Of a stretch of DNA of 64,000 bases, positions 1 to 11,886 are shown in pieces; position 1 is the stretch's first letter, and every line of letters starts with the position of its first letter. Source of the stretch: Ensifer sp. USDA 6670 (GTDB lineage Bacteria > Pseudomonadota > Alphaproteobacteria > Rhizobiales > Rhizobiaceae); assembly GCA_000421085.1 (NCBI GenBank), contig ATWE01000005.1, forward strand, positions 124,001-188,000. Reading direction: 5' to 3'. A program made the translations under genes and the position numbers. Under the pieces are notes generated by a model. That model made no database searches, had not been told where the DNA came from, and saw only the letters and a list, made by a program, of their open reading frames with translations.

Positions 1-1998
<1,998 letters not shown>

Positions 1999-1999
<1 letters not shown>

Positions 2000-3621
2000 T
2001 GCGCATGACGGGCAAAAATATTTCGCTTGCGGAAGCTGCCGGCTTGATTCCGGACGGCGCAATCGTTTCGGTCTCCTCCTCCAGCGGTCTCGGCTGCCCG
2101 GACCTGATGCTGAAGGCGATCGGCGAGCGCTTCGAGGCGACCGGACACCCGCGCGATCTGACGACGCTGCATCCGATCGCCGCCGGCGACATGAGCGGCA
2201 TCAAGGGCGTGGATCATATCGCCAGGAAGGGTCTCCTGAAAAAGATCATCGGCGGCTCCTATCCTTCCGGTCCGTCGAGCGCCGAACCGCCGCTGATCTG
2301 GCAGATGATCGGCGCGAACGAGGTGGCTGCCTACAATATTCCTTCCGGCATTCTCTTCGACATGCATCGCGAGGCGGCGGCGAAGCGTCCGGGCGTCATG
2401 ACCAAGGTGGGGCTCGACACCTTCGTCGATCCGTCACGCGAAGGCTGCGCCATGAATGCGTCAGCCGCCGCCGAACCGGTCGTGAAAAAAATCTCCTTCG
2501 AGGGCGAGGACTGGCTTTATTTCAAGGCGATCGCGCCTCAGGTGGCGATCATCCGCGCAACGACCGCCGACGAACGCGGCAATCTCACCTATGAACACGA
2601 GGGCGCCTATCTCGGCGCGCTCGACCAGGCGCTTGCCGCCCGCAACAATGGCGGCATCGTCATTGCCCAGGTGAAGCGAATAGCCAAGGAAGGCTCGCTG
2701 AAGCCTCATGACGTGCGCGTACCGGGCGTTCTGGTCGACTATGTCGTCGTCGATCCCGATCAGAAGCAGACGACGCTGACGCTCTACGACCCCGCCATTT
2801 CCGGCGAGATATTCCGTCCGCTCGACAGCTTCCGACTGCCGGAATTCAATATCCAGAAAGTGATTGCGCGCCGCGTCGCCCAGGAGCTCGATGCGGGCAG
2901 TGCAGTCAATCTCGGTTTCGGCATTTCCGCAAACGTCCCGCGCATCCTCATCGAAGAGGGTCTGCACGGCGCAGTGACCTGGGTCATCGAACAGGGCGCG
3001 GTCGGCGGCGTGCCGCTCCTCGATTTCGCCTTCGGCTGCGCTTCCAATGCGGACGCCTTCATGCCGTCGCCGTACCAGTTCACCTATTTCCAGGGCGCAG
3101 GCTTCGATGCCTCTCTGCTCTCCTTCCTGGAGATCGACCGCACCGGCTCCGTCAACGTCTCGAAGCTCAGCTTCCGCCCGCATGTAACGGCGGGGGCGGG
3201 CGGATTCGTCGACATAACAGCACGGGCGAAGAAAATCGTCTTCTCGGGCATGTTCAATGCGGGTGCGAAGCTGGCGGTCGCCGGTGGGCGGCTCGTGATC
3301 GAGAAGGAAGGCAAGCTCAGGAAGCTTGTCAACGCGGTCGAGCACGTCACTTTCTCCGGCCGCCGGGCCGTCGAGCAGGGGCAGGACATCACCTATGTCA
3401 CCGAGCGCTGCGTGATGAAACTGACTCCGGAGGGCGTGGTGCTTACCGAAATCGCCCCGGGCGTCGATCTCGAAACGCATATCCTTGGTCAGTCGGAGTT
3501 TCCGCTGATCGTCTCCGACGCGCTGAAGCCGATGGATCCGGCGCTGTTCGGCGAGGGACCGATCGGCCTGACGCTGCCTGCCAGGGCGCCGCGCCGGCTC
3601 ACGGGAGGCGACGATGGCTGA
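1999..3621 (+). CDS. Acyl-CoA:acetate/3-ketoacid CoA-transferase, single-chain YdiF type
   Basis: 540-residue family I CoA-transferase with both halves (alpha and beta) in one chain, like E. coli YdiF (about 530 residues). The N-terminal half carries VSVSSSSGLGCPDLML and the C-terminal half GFGISANVPRILIEEG. The segment VIEQGAVGGVPLL holds the glutamate expected to form the glutamyl-CoA thioester. The ATG at 1999 is chosen because it overlaps the previous stop (TGATG); a TTG at 1996 and an ATG at 2005 are alternatives. It overlaps the enoyl-CoA hydratase by 8 bases. It probably activates a carboxylic acid made by the upstream oxidation steps by taking CoA from acetyl-CoA. The acid is unknown. 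Confidence 0.88.
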
Positions 3622-4393
3622 CGAGCGTATCCGCATCGACTTCGACGGCCCCATAGCGATCATGACGGTCGCGCGGCCGGAAAAGCTCAACGCCTTCGAC
3701 ATCGACATGCTGAAGGAGCTCAGCTTGGCCTGCGATACGGCCGAGGCGAAGCGCGACGTGCGCGTCGTGATCCTTACTGGCGAGGGCAAGGCCTTTTCCG
3801 CCGGCGGCGACATCAGGGCCTGGGGCGGCATGGAGCCAGCCGCCTTCGGCCATGACTGGGTGCGTTTCGGCCACCGCGTTTTCGAACGGCTCGCGACGCT
3901 GCGTATGCCGGTGATCGCGGCACTCAACGGCCATGCGCTTGGCGGCGGTCTGGAGCTCGCGGCGGCGGCGGATATACGTCTGGCCGAAAAACAGGTGAAG
4001 ATCGGCCTGCCGGAGACGAGCCTCGGCATGGTGCCGGGCTGGTCGGGCACGCAGCGCCTGGTCGCGCGCTTCGGCGCGCAGATCGTTCGCCGCATGGTGC
4101 TCGGCGGCGAGATGTTCTCGGCGGCGGAAGCCAGGGCCGAGGGGCTCATCGACGCAGTGGTCGAGACCGGGGCTGTCATGCAGGCGGCGCGCGACTACGC
4201 CGCGCGGGTCGCCGCCCGCGGGCCGGCGGCGCTCGAAATCTCGAAGCTGATGATCGCCTCGGCAAGCGGCGAAGACAAGGGGGCGGCGGTGGAAGCGTTG
4301 GGATCGATCCTCGTCGCCAAGACCGGCGACCTCAAGGAAGGCGTAGCAGCCTTCAGCGAAAAGCGTGAAGCCCGCTTCAAGGGAGAATGGTGA
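3614..4393 (+). CDS. Enoyl-CoA hydratase/isomerase (crotonase family)
   Basis: 259-residue crotonase. The oxyanion-hole segments FSAGGDIRAW and GHALGGGLELAAAADIRL are present. Both catalytic glutamates of true hydratases can be placed: the one in GGGLELA and the one in GLPETSLGMVPG (the usual AGGTQ is WSGTQ here). It overlaps the CoA-transferase by 8 bases and the next dehydrogenase by at least one, so the three are translationally coupled. Together with the CoA-transferase this implies an acyl-CoA intermediate that is hydrated. A hydrolase or isomerase activity within the same fold cannot be excluded. Confidence 0.9.
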   Translation: MADERIRIDFDGPIAIMTVARPEKLNAFDIDMLKELSLACDTAEAKRDVRVVILTGEGKAFSAGGDIRAWGGMEPAAFGHDWVRFGHRVFERLATLRMPVIAALNGHALGGGLELAAAADIRLAEKQVKIGLPETSLGMVPGWSGTQRLVARFGAQIVRRMVLGGEMFSAAEARAEGLIDAVVETGAVMQAARDYAARVAARGPAALEISKLMIASASGEDKGAAVEALGSILVAKTGDLKEGVAAFSEKREARFKGEW

Positions 4394-5901
4394 TGACGGT
4401 AGTGGTGAGGCCGAAGGCGCTCGGCGACTACGAGATCCGCGAATTCCGGATGCTGATCGACGGTCAGTGGGTGGATGGCGCCGAGGGCCGCACGATCGAG
4501 CGCGTGGCGCCGGGTCACGGCGTCGTCGTCAGCCGCTATCAGGCGGCGGCGAAAGCGGATGCCGAACGGGCGATCGCCGCCGCACGGCGCGCCTTCGACG
4601 AAGGCCCCTGGCCGCGCATGACCGCCTCGGAACGGTCGTTGATCCTGCTCAGGGCCGCCGACATGATTGCCGCGCGCGCGGATGAGCTTGCTTTTCTCGA
4701 TGCGATCGAATCCGGCAAGCCGATCAGCCAGGCGAAGGGCGAATTGGCGGGTGCCGCCGACATCTGGCGCTATGCGGCTGCACTTGCCCGCGAACTCTCG
4801 GGCGAAAGCTACAATACGCTCGGGGAGGGTACGCTCGGCGTCGTGCTGCGCGAGCCGATCGGCGTCGTATCGATCATCACGCCGTGGAACTTCCCTTTCC
4901 TGATCGTCAGCCAGAAGCTTCCCTTCGCCCTTGCCGCCGGCTGCACGACGGTGGTGAAGCCCTCTGAACTCACCTCGGCCTCGACGCTGGTTCTCGGCGA
5001 AATCCTGCAAGCGGCCGGCGTGCCCCAGGGGGTCGTGAACATTATCGTCGGCACGGGGCCGGAGGCCGGCGCGCCGCTCACCACTCACCCAGATGTCGAC
5101 ATGGTCTCCTTTACCGGCTCGACCGGAATCGGCCGGCTGACCATGGCGAATGCGGCGCAGACCCTGAAGAAGGTCTCGCTGGAACTCGGCGGCAAGAACC
5201 CGCAGATCGTCTTTCCGGACGCAAACCTGGACGAATTCATCGATGCGGCCGTCTTCGGCGCCTATTTCAATGCCGGCGAATGCTGCAATGCCGGCTCGCG
5301 GCTGATCCTGCATCGCGATATCGCCGAGGAGGTGACGGCGCGTATCGCCAGCCTCTCGGCCAAGGTCAAGGTCGGCGATCCGCTCGACCCTGAAACGCAG
5401 GTCGGCGCGATCATCACGCCGCAGCATCTGCAAAAGATTGCCGGCTATGTTTCCTCGGCGTCGAACGATGGCGCGAGAATAGCCCATGGCGGCACCACGC
5501 TCGATCTCGGCATGGGACAGTTCATGGCGCCGACCATCCTGTCGGCCGTTCGGCCCGAAATGGCCGTGGCCCGGGAGGAAGTCTTCGGGCCGGTTCTCTC
5601 CGTTCTGACTTTCGAGAAGACGGAAGAGGCGATCCGCATCGCCAATTCGATCGATTACGGGCTTTCGGCCGGGGTCTGGAGCCGCGACTTCGATACCTGC
5701 CTGACGATCGGGCGGCGCGTACGCGCCGGCACGGTCTGGATGAACACCTTCATGGATGGTGCATCCGAGCTGCCTTTCGGCGGCTACCGGCAGTCCGGAC
5801 TCGGCCGCGAGCTCGGTCGCCATGCGGTCGAGGACTATACGGAGACGAAGACGCTCAACATGCATATCGGCCAGCGCAGCAACTGGTGGATGCCGCGCTG
5901 A
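4393..5901 (+). CDS. NAD(P)-dependent aldehyde dehydrogenase
   Basis: 502-residue ALDH superfamily enzyme. The cofactor-binding segments ITPWNFPFLI and FTGSTGIGR are present, with the general-base glutamate in LELGGKNPQ (about E264) and the catalytic cysteine in NAGECCNAGSR (C298, the second of the pair). The ATG at 4393 is chosen because GGGAG at 4381-4385 is well spaced from it; the ATG at 4387 lies too close. The start overlaps the hydratase stop. It probably oxidises an aldehyde produced by the oxidoreductases of this locus to the acid used by the CoA-transferase. Betaine-aldehyde-type and semialdehyde-type activities are both possible. Confidence 0.92.
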   Translation: MTVVVRPKALGDYEIREFRMLIDGQWVDGAEGRTIERVAPGHGVVVSRYQAAAKADAERAIAAARRAFDEGPWPRMTASERSLILLRAADMIAARADELAFLDAIESGKPISQAKGELAGAADIWRYAAALARELSGESYNTLGEGTLGVVLREPIGVVSIITPWNFPFLIVSQKLPFALAAGCTTVVKPSELTSASTLVLGEILQAAGVPQGVVNIIVGTGPEAGAPLTTHPDVDMVSFTGSTGIGRLTMANAAQTLKKVSLELGGKNPQIVFPDANLDEFIDAAVFGAYFNAGECCNAGSRLILHRDIAEEVTARIASLSAKVKVGDPLDPETQVGAIITPQHLQKIAGYVSSASNDGARIAHGGTTLDLGMGQFMAPTILSAVRPEMAVAREEVFGPVLSVLTFEKTEEAIRIANSIDYGLSAGVWSRDFDTCLTIGRRVRAGTVWMNTFMDGASELPFGGYRQSGLGRELGRHAVEDYTETKTLNMHIGQRSNWWMPR

Positions 5902-6061
5902 GGAGGGGAAGGGGGCGAGGTTTCGTAATCGGCGAAAGGGTGTAAGGTCTTGAATTGGCCGGGTGATGTTAGCCGCAGGCCATCCGCCCGCGGGAACCGG
6001 GCGGTACCAGAAAAGGGCGGAGGAGGTTCCGCTTCGGAAACTTGCAAACGGGAGGATAACG

Positions 6062-7306
6062 ATGCGCAAGTTCATGACGACGACTGCTGTCGCAGCACTG
6101 ATGTTGGCGGCGACAGCCGCGCGTGCAGCCGAAAATGTGGAGGTACTGCACTGGTGGACGTCCGGCGGCGAAGCCGCGGCCCTGGACGTTCTCAAGAAGG
6201 ACCTGGAGAGCAAGGACATCACCTGGACGGACATGCCGGTCGCCGGCGGCGGCGGCACCGAAGCGATGACGGTGCTTCGTGCCCGCGTCACCGCCGGCAA
6301 TGCGCCGACGGCCGTGCAGATGCTCGGCTTCGACATTCTCGACTGGGCAAAGGAAGGCGCGCTGGGCAATCTGGACGAGGTCGCCGCCAAGGAAGGCTGG
6401 GACAAGGTCATCCCGGCTGCCCTGCAGCAATTCTCCAAATATGACGGCCACTGGATCGCCGCGCCGGTGAACGTCCACTCGACGAACTGGGTCTGGATCA
6501 ACAAGGCCGCGCTCGACAAGGCCGGCGCCAAGGAACCGACGACCTGGGAAGAGCTGATCGCATTGCTCGACAAGTTCAAGGAGCAAGGCATCACGCCGAT
6601 CGCCCATGGCGGCCAGCCGTGGCAGGACGCGACGATCTTCGACGCCGTGGTTCTTTCGCTGGGCAACGACTTCTACAAGCAGGCTTTCATCGATCTCGAT
6701 CCGGCGGCGCTCGGCGGCGACAAGATGAAGGAAGCATTCAATCGCATGACGAAGCTGCGCTCCTATGTGGACGACAACTTCTCCGGCCGCGACTGGAATC
6801 TCGCCTCGGCGATGGTCATCGAGAACAAGGCCGGCCTGCAGTTCATGGGTGACTGGGCGAAGGGTGAGTTCCTGAAGGCGAAGAAGGTGCCCGGCACCGA
6901 TTTCGTCTGCATGCGCTTCCCCGGAACGCAAGGTTCGGTCACTTTCAATTCCGACCAGTTCGCGATGTTCAAGGTTTCGGAAGACAAGGTTCCGGCACAG
7001 CTGCAGATGGCCTCGGCAATCGAGAGCCCGGCCTTCCAGTCGGCCTTCAACGTCGTCAAGGGCTCCGTCCCCGCCCGCACCGACGTTCCGGATACCGATT
7101 TCGACGCCTGCGGCAAGAAGGGCATCAAGGACCTCGCGGAAGCCAACACCAACGGCACGCTTTTCGGCTCCATGGCCCATGGCCATGCCAATCCGGCTGC
7201 CGTGAAGAACGCGATCTACGACGTGGTCACGCGCCAGTTCAATGGCGAGCTCAACTCGGAAGAGGCGGTGACCGAACTTGTCGCGGCGGTCGAGGCTGCG
7301 AAGTAA
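6062..7306 (+). CDS. Sugar ABC transporter substrate-binding protein, glucose/mannose (GtsA-like) type
   Basis: 414-residue periplasmic binding protein. A Sec signal peptide ([23 protein letters not shown]) is followed by [18 protein letters not shown], the start seen in glucose/mannose binding proteins such as Pseudomonas Gts[15 protein letters not shown] and [10 protein letters not shown] also match that group from memory. The ATG at 6062 has GGAGG at 6051-6055; the frame is open further upstream, but only this start gives a signal peptide. It begins the transporter block after a 160-base gap, so it may have its own promoter. Recognition of an aldose is likely but not proven. Confidence 0.92.
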   Translation: MRKFMTTTAVAALMLAATAARAAENVEVLHWWTSGGEAAALDVLKKDLESKDITWTDMPVAGGGGTEAMTVLRARVTAGNAPTAVQMLGFDILDWAKEGALGNLDEVAAKEGWDKVIPAALQQFSKYDGHWIAAPVNVHSTNWVWINKAALDKAGAKEPTTWEELIALLDKFKEQGITPIAHGGQPWQDATIFDAVVLSLGNDFYKQAFIDLDPAALGGDKMKEAFNRMTKLRSYVDDNFSGRDWNLASAMVIENKAGLQFMGDWAKGEFLKAKKVPGTDFVCMRFPGTQGSVTFNSDQFAMFKVSEDKVPAQLQMASAIESPAFQSAFNVVKGSVPARTDVPDTDFDACGKKGIKDLAEANTNGTLFGSMAHGHANPAAVKNAIYDVVTRQFNGELNSEEAVTELVAAVEAAK

Positions 7307-7324
7307 GGCGGAGCGAGGGACGTT

Positions 7325-7456
7325 GCCCCTCATCCCGCTGCCGCGACCTTCTCCCCGCAGGCGGGGAGAAGGGACCAGCGGTGAGCTCCGGAGTGCCTTC
7401 TATACCCTCCGGGTCCCCTCTCCCCGCGTGCGGGGAGAGGGTTAGGGTGAGGGGCA
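7325..7456. repeat. GC-rich mosaic palindromic element, copy A
   Basis: Two hairpin modules flank a short centre. The first is CTCCCCGCAGGCGGGGAG (7351-7368), the second CTCCCCGCGTGCGGGGAG (7420-7437). The outer arms are GCCCCTCATCC on the left and GGGTGAGGGGC on the right. It lies between the binding-protein and first permease genes of one operon. It resembles the intergenic mosaic elements described in rhizobia (RIME-like). Compared with the copies at 12684 and 43658 it is in the opposite orientation. Confidence 0.8.
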
Positions 7457-7493
7457 GACCGCGGCACGAACGAAACATACGGTGGTAGCAAAC

Positions 7494-8372
7494 ATGGATA
7501 GCCGCAACCGGCTGCAGGAGCTTTTGCCAAAGCTCGTGCTCGCCCCCAGCTTTCTCATAGTTCTGGTGTTCGTCTACGGCTTCATAGCCTATACGGGCTT
7601 CCTGTCGATGACGGACAGCAAGATGCTGCCGTCCTACAATTTCGTGGGCTTGGGCAATTACAGCCGGCTATGGGCCCTGCCGCATTGGTGGCGCGCGGTC
7701 AGCAACCTGGCGATCTTCGCGACGCTCTATATCGCCATCTGCTCGGTGCTGGGTCTCGCGCTGGCGATCCTGCTCGACCAGAAGATCCGGGCCGAAGGCT
7801 TCCTTCGTCCGATCTATCTCTATCCGATGGCGCTTTCCTTCATCGTCACCGGCACCGCGTGGAAATGGTTCCTCGATCCCGGGATCGGGCTTGAGAACAC
7901 CATGCATCTCTGGGGCTGGGAAAGCTTCTCGTTCAACTGGATCAAGGATCGCAACTACGCGATCTACTGCGTCGTCATCGCCGCCGTCTGGCAGTCGACC
8001 GGCTTCATCATGGCGATGTTCCTGGCGGGCCTGCGCGGCGTCGACAACGAGATCATCAAGGCCGCCCAGATCGACGGGGCGACGACCCCCACCATCTATC
8101 GGCGGATCATCATTCCCCTGATGCGGCCGGTCTTTCTTTCGGCTTTCGTCGTCCTCGCCCATCTTGCGATCAAGGCCTACGATCTGATCATCGCATTGAC
8201 AGGCGGCGGGCCGGGACAGGCGACCGAGCTGCCGGCGACCTTCATGTATTCCTATACCTTCACCCGAAACCAGATGGCGATCGGCGCCTCGTCGGCGATC
8301 GTGATGCTGGTGATGATCTTCTCGATCATCGTTCCCTATCTCTATTCAGAAGTCCGGGGAGGAAAACGCTGA
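7494..8372 (+). CDS. Sugar ABC transporter permease (GtsB-like)
   Basis: 292-residue inner-membrane permease of the CUT1/MalF group, with about six membrane segments (for example ILVLVFVYGFIAYTGFL near the N-terminus). The EAA loop that docks the ATPase appears as EIIKAAQIDGATTPTIYRRI. The segment SFIVTGTAWKWFLDPGIGLE is typical of the glucose/mannose transporter branch. The ATG at 7494 is preferred (GGTGG at 7481-7485); a GTG at 7482 is possible. It is translationally coupled to the second permease by a TGATG overlap at 8370-8374. A repeat element separates it from the binding-protein gene. Confidence 0.9.
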   Translation: MDSRNRLQELLPKLVLAPSFLIVLVFVYGFIAYTGFLSMTDSKMLPSYNFVGLGNYSRLWALPHWWRAVSNLAIFATLYIAICSVLGLALAILLDQKIRAEGFLRPIYLYPMALSFIVTGTAWKWFLDPGIGLENTMHLWGWESFSFNWIKDRNYAIYCVVIAAVWQSTGFIMAMFLAGLRGVDNEIIKAAQIDGATTPTIYRRIIIPLMRPVFLSAFVVLAHLAIKAYDLIIALTGGGPGQATELPATFMYSYTFTRNQMAIGASSAIVMLVMIFSIIVPYLYSEVRGGKR

Positions 8373-9253
8373 TGGGCGCTCCCAATCCCGAGAACGTCAT
8401 CTCGCACAACCGCCTGACGCGCGCTCTGATCTATTCGGCGCTGATCCTCTTCGCACTCTATTCGCTGCTGCCGCTCTATGTGATGGTGGTGAATTCCCTC
8501 AAGCCGCTGGACGAGATCCGGCAGGGCGGCATGTTGAACCTGCCTCGGACCTGGACCGTCGAGCCCTGGCTTTCGGCCTGGTCGACGGCGCAGATCGGCG
8601 TGCAGCCGACGGGCCTTCGCCCCTTTTTCATCAATTCGATCCTGATGGTCGTTCCGGCCGTGGCGATCTCCACGATCATCGGCGCGCTCAACGGCTACGT
8701 GCTGACCAAGTGGCGCTTCCCCGGTGCGAACGTCTTCTTCGGAATGCTGCTTCTCTCCTGCTTCATTCCCTTTCAGATCGTGCTGATCCCGATGGCGCGC
8801 ATTCTCGGCATTCTCGGGATCGCCGGTTCGATCTGGGGTCTTATCCTGGTACATGTGGTCTACGGCATCGGCTTCACGACGCTCTATTTCCGCAACTACT
8901 ACGAGGCCTTCCCGACCGAGCTCGTGCGCGCGGCGCAGATCGACGGCGCCAGCTTCTTCCAGATCTTCCGGCGGATATTGCTGCCCTCGTCGGGGCCGAT
9001 CATCGTCGTCTCGGTCATCTGGCAGTTCACCAATATCTGGAACGACTTCCTGTTCGGGGCTTCGTTCTCCGGGCCCTATTCGACGCCGATGACGGTGGCC
9101 CTCAACAATCTCGTGAGCTCGTCCACGGGGGTCAAGGAATACAATGTCCACTTCGCTGGCGCGATCCTCGCCGCCCTGCCAACGCTCATCGTCTACATCG
9201 TGTCCGGCCGCTATTTCGTCCGCGGTCTGATGTCCGGCGCCGTGAAAGGATAA
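8372..9253 (+). CDS. Sugar ABC transporter permease (GtsC/MalG-like)
   Basis: 293-residue second permease of the CUT1 importer, MalG type. Six predicted membrane spans include ALILFALYSLLPLYVMVV at the N-terminus. The ATPase-contact EAA motif reads ELVRAAQIDGASFFQIFRRI. A strong GGGGAGGAAAA ribosome site precedes the start, which overlaps the previous stop. It forms the heterodimeric channel with the product of the preceding gene and is followed three bases later by the ATPase gene. Confidence 0.92.
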   Translation: MGAPNPENVISHNRLTRALIYSALILFALYSLLPLYVMVVNSLKPLDEIRQGGMLNLPRTWTVEPWLSAWSTAQIGVQPTGLRPFFINSILMVVPAVAISTIIGALNGYVLTKWRFPGANVFFGMLLLSCFIPFQIVLIPMARILGILGIAGSIWGLILVHVVYGIGFTTLYFRNYYEAFPTELVRAAQIDGASFFQIFRRILLPSSGPIIVVSVIWQFTNIWNDFLFGASFSGPYSTPMTVALNNLVSSSTGVKEYNVHFAGAILAALPTLIVYIVSGRYFVRGLMSGAVKG

Positions 9254-9256
9254 GCC

Positions 9257-10369
9257 ATGTCGTTTCTGAAGATCACCAATCTCCGCAAATCCTACGGCGC
9301 TCTCGAGATCCTGAAGGACATCAACCTGGAGATCGAACAAGGCGGCTTCCTCGTGCTCGTCGGCCCCTCCGGCTGCGGCAAGTCGACGCTTCTGAACACG
9401 ATCGCCGGACTGGAGCCGATCACCTCGGGCGATATCGCCATTAACGGCCGCTCCGTTTCGGGGCTGCACCCGTCGAAGCGCGACATCGCCATGGTGTTCC
9501 AGTCCTATGCCCTCTACCCGAACATGACGGTTGCCGGCAACATCGCCTTCGGCATGGAGATCCGCGGCGTTCCGAAGGAGGAGCGTGAAAAGGCGATCAG
9601 GCAGGTGGCCGACATGCTGCAGATCGGCCATCTGCTCGACCGGAAGCCAAGCCAGCTTTCCGGCGGCCAGCGCCAGCGCGTCGCCATGGGCCGGGCGCTG
9701 GTGCGCAATCCCCAGGTCTTCCTCTTCGACGAGCCGCTCTCGAACCTCGACGCGAAGCTGCGCGTCGACATGCGCACGGAGATCAAGCGGCTGCATCACC
9801 GCATGAAGACGACTATCGTCTATGTGACGCACGACCAGATCGAGGCGATGACGCTCGCGACCAAGATCGCCGTCCTGAAGGACGGCGTGCTGCAGCAATT
9901 CGGAACGCCGGCGGAGATCTACAACAACCCCGCCAACATGTTCGTTGCCGATTTCATGGGATCGCCTGCGATGAACCTGCTCAAAGCGCAGATAGAGACC
10001 GCAGGCTCGCAAGTCTCGGTAACGCTGGCGCGGCCGAATGCCGAACCGTTGAAACTCGCCGTGCCGCATAACGGCGCACTCTCCGCCTATGCCGGCAGGG
10101 AAGTGGTCTTCGGCATCCGTCCGGAAGCGCTCACCGACCCGGACGGGGCGGATCGCAATGCGCAATTCGTCGCCGAAGGCGAATGCCTGATCGAGGTGGT
10201 CGAGCCGGCCGGCTCCGATACCTTTGCCGTCACGCGGCTCGGCGGCAAGGAAATCGTCGCAAGGCTCAGGGCCGATGCGCGTATTGCGCCCGGCCAGACG
10301 TCACGGCTCGCCTTCAATCTCGACAAGGCCGTCTTCTTCGACCCGCAAAGCGAAAAGCGGATTGCATGA
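9257..10369 (+). CDS. Sugar ABC transporter ATP-binding protein (MalK/UgpC type)
   Basis: 370-residue ATPase of a CUT1 importer. Walker A is GPSGCGKST (about residues 36-44), the signature LSGGQRQRVAMGRAL (about 134-148), Walker B VFLFDEPLSNLD, and the switch histidine lies in VTHDQIEAMT. A C-terminal regulatory OB-fold of about 130 residues (VFGIRPEALTDP) is the MalK-type extension. It completes the transporter encoded just upstream. Its stop TGA overlaps an ATG for the next gene. Confidence 0.94.
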   Translation: MSFLKITNLRKSYGALEILKDINLEIEQGGFLVLVGPSGCGKSTLLNTIAGLEPITSGDIAINGRSVSGLHPSKRDIAMVFQSYALYPNMTVAGNIAFGMEIRGVPKEEREKAIRQVADMLQIGHLLDRKPSQLSGGQRQRVAMGRALVRNPQVFLFDEPLSNLDAKLRVDMRTEIKRLHHRMKTTIVYVTHDQIEAMTLATKIAVLKDGVLQQFGTPAEIYNNPANMFVADFMGSPAMNLLKAQIETAGSQVSVTLARPNAEPLKLAVPHNGALSAYAGREVVFGIRPEALTDPDGADRNAQFVAEGECLIEVVEPAGSDTFAVTRLGGKEIVARLRADARIAPGQTSRLAFNLDKAVFFDPQSEKRIA

Positions 10370-11886
10370 GGAAGACGATGGAGAGCCAGCCGGACATCGT
10401 CATCATCGGATCGGGGATCGGCGGCGCAACCGTCGCTGCGGGCCTTGCTGCCTCGGGCGCCGAGATCCTGATCCTCGAAGCGGGCTCCCATATCGAGGAC
10501 CTGCCGGTCAATCGCGACCAGCGGGCGATCTTCCAGCGCGGCCATTTCCGCCCGAAGGAGACCTGGTACGAGGCGGGCGGCCCAGGCTTCAATCCCGGCA
10601 ACTACTACAATGTCGGCGGCAATTCGAAGTTCTACGGCGCCGTGCTGACCCGCTATCGCCGGGAGGATTTCGAGGAGATGCAGCATCGGGACGGCGTCTC
10701 CCCCGCCTGGCCCTTTTCCTATGAGGAGCTCGAGCCTTGGTATTCCAAGGCAGAGCAGCTTTACCAGGTGCGAGGCAAACTGGGCGAGGACCCGACGGAA
10801 CCCGCTCATTCGATCGGCTATCCTCACGGCCCGGTGCCGGACGAACCTGCGATCGCCATGGTCCGCGAGCGCCTGGCCGAGATCGGCCTCCATCCCTATT
10901 CGCTGCCGCTCGGCGTCGATATCGAGCGCTGGCTCGCCAAGGGCAAGACGCCGTGGGACGCGCATCCGAACTCGTCCGACGGCAAGATGGATGCCGAAAC
11001 GACGGCGCTGGCGGCGGCGCTGAAATTTCCGAATGTGCGGCTGCAGACCGGCTCGCGCGTGACCCGGCTCGCAACCGCCCCGGACGGCAAGGCGATCGAG
11101 ACCGTGCTCTACGCCAGGGACGGGGCAGAGCACAGTCTTTCGCCGAAGCTCGTCATCCTCTGCGCCGGCGCGGTTCAGTCGGCGGTACTGCTCCTGCGTT
11201 CGGCCGACGACAGCAACCCGACCGGGCTTGCCAACCGATCCGATCAGGTCGGCCGCAACTTCATGAACCATAATTCGAGCGCCGTCATCGCGCTCAGCCC
11301 CTGGTACCGGAACGACTCGGTGTATCAGAAGACCTTCGGCCTCAACGACTTCTATCTCTCCGACGGTGCGGGCGGGCCGCCGCTCGGCAATGTCCAGCTT
11401 CTCGGCCGCATCTCCGGCGCGATACTGAAGGCGAACATGCCGGCCATGCCGGAATGGCTTTTGAATCGGGTGTCCGCCCGCGGCATCGACTTCTACGCCA
11501 TGAGCGAGGACCTGCCGTCGCCGGAGAGCCGCGTCATGGTCGACGGCGAGCGCATTGTGCTGAAATGGGTCCGCACCAATTGGCAGGCCCATCTCGACCT
11601 CGTCGCCAAGCTGAAGGCGGTGCTGAAGAAAGCCGGCTTCCCGGTCGTGCTCGCGCGGGCCTTCGACAAGCGGACGCCCTCGCATCAGTGCGGCACGATC
11701 CGGATAGGGAACGATCCCGGCCAGGCGCCGCTCGACGTCTATTGCCGCGCCTTCGATCATCCCAATCTCTTCGTCGTCGATGCCGGCTTCCTGCCGACCT
11801 CCGCGGCCGTCAATCCGGCGCTGACCGTTGCGGCCCAGGCGCTGCGCGTCGCCGACCATATCGTCAAACAGGATCTGCGGTCATGA
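10366..11886 (+). CDS. GMC-family FAD-dependent oxidoreductase
   Basis: 506-residue flavoprotein of the glucose-methanol-choline family. The FAD dinucleotide fold is near the N-terminus (IVIIGSGIGGATVAAGL, with GxGxxG), a substrate-domain middle follows, and the GMC C-terminal domain holds the active-site histidine segment PSHQCGTIRIG and VNPALTVAAQALRVADHI. The ATG at 10366 overlaps the ATPase stop (ATGA). An ATG at 10378 with AGGA at 10369-10372 is an equally good start. It is the first of two GMC enzymes in this locus, with an SDR between them, which points to stepwise oxidation of a polyhydroxy compound. Confidence 0.88.
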   Translation: MRKTMESQPDIVIIGSGIGGATVAAGLAASGAEILILEAGSHIEDLPVNRDQRAIFQRGHFRPKETWYEAGGPGFNPGNYYNVGGNSKFYGAVLTRYRREDFEEMQHRDGVSPAWPFSYEELEPWYSKAEQLYQVRGKLGEDPTEPAHSIGYPHGPVPDEPAIAMVRERLAEIGLHPYSLPLGVDIERWLAKGKTPWDAHPNSSDGKMDAETTALAAALKFPNVRLQTGSRVTRLATAPDGKAIETVLYARDGAEHSLSPKLVILCAGAVQSAVLLLRSADDSNPTGLANRSDQVGRNFMNHNSSAVIALSPWYRNDSVYQKTFGLNDFYLSDGAGGPPLGNVQLLGRISGAILKANMPAMPEWLLNRVSARGIDFYAMSEDLPSPESRVMVDGERIVLKWVRTNWQAHLDLVAKLKAVLKKAGFPVVLARAFDKRTPSHQCGTIRIGNDPGQAPLDVYCRAFDHPNLFVVDAGFLPTSAAVNPALTVAAQALRVADHIVKQDLRS

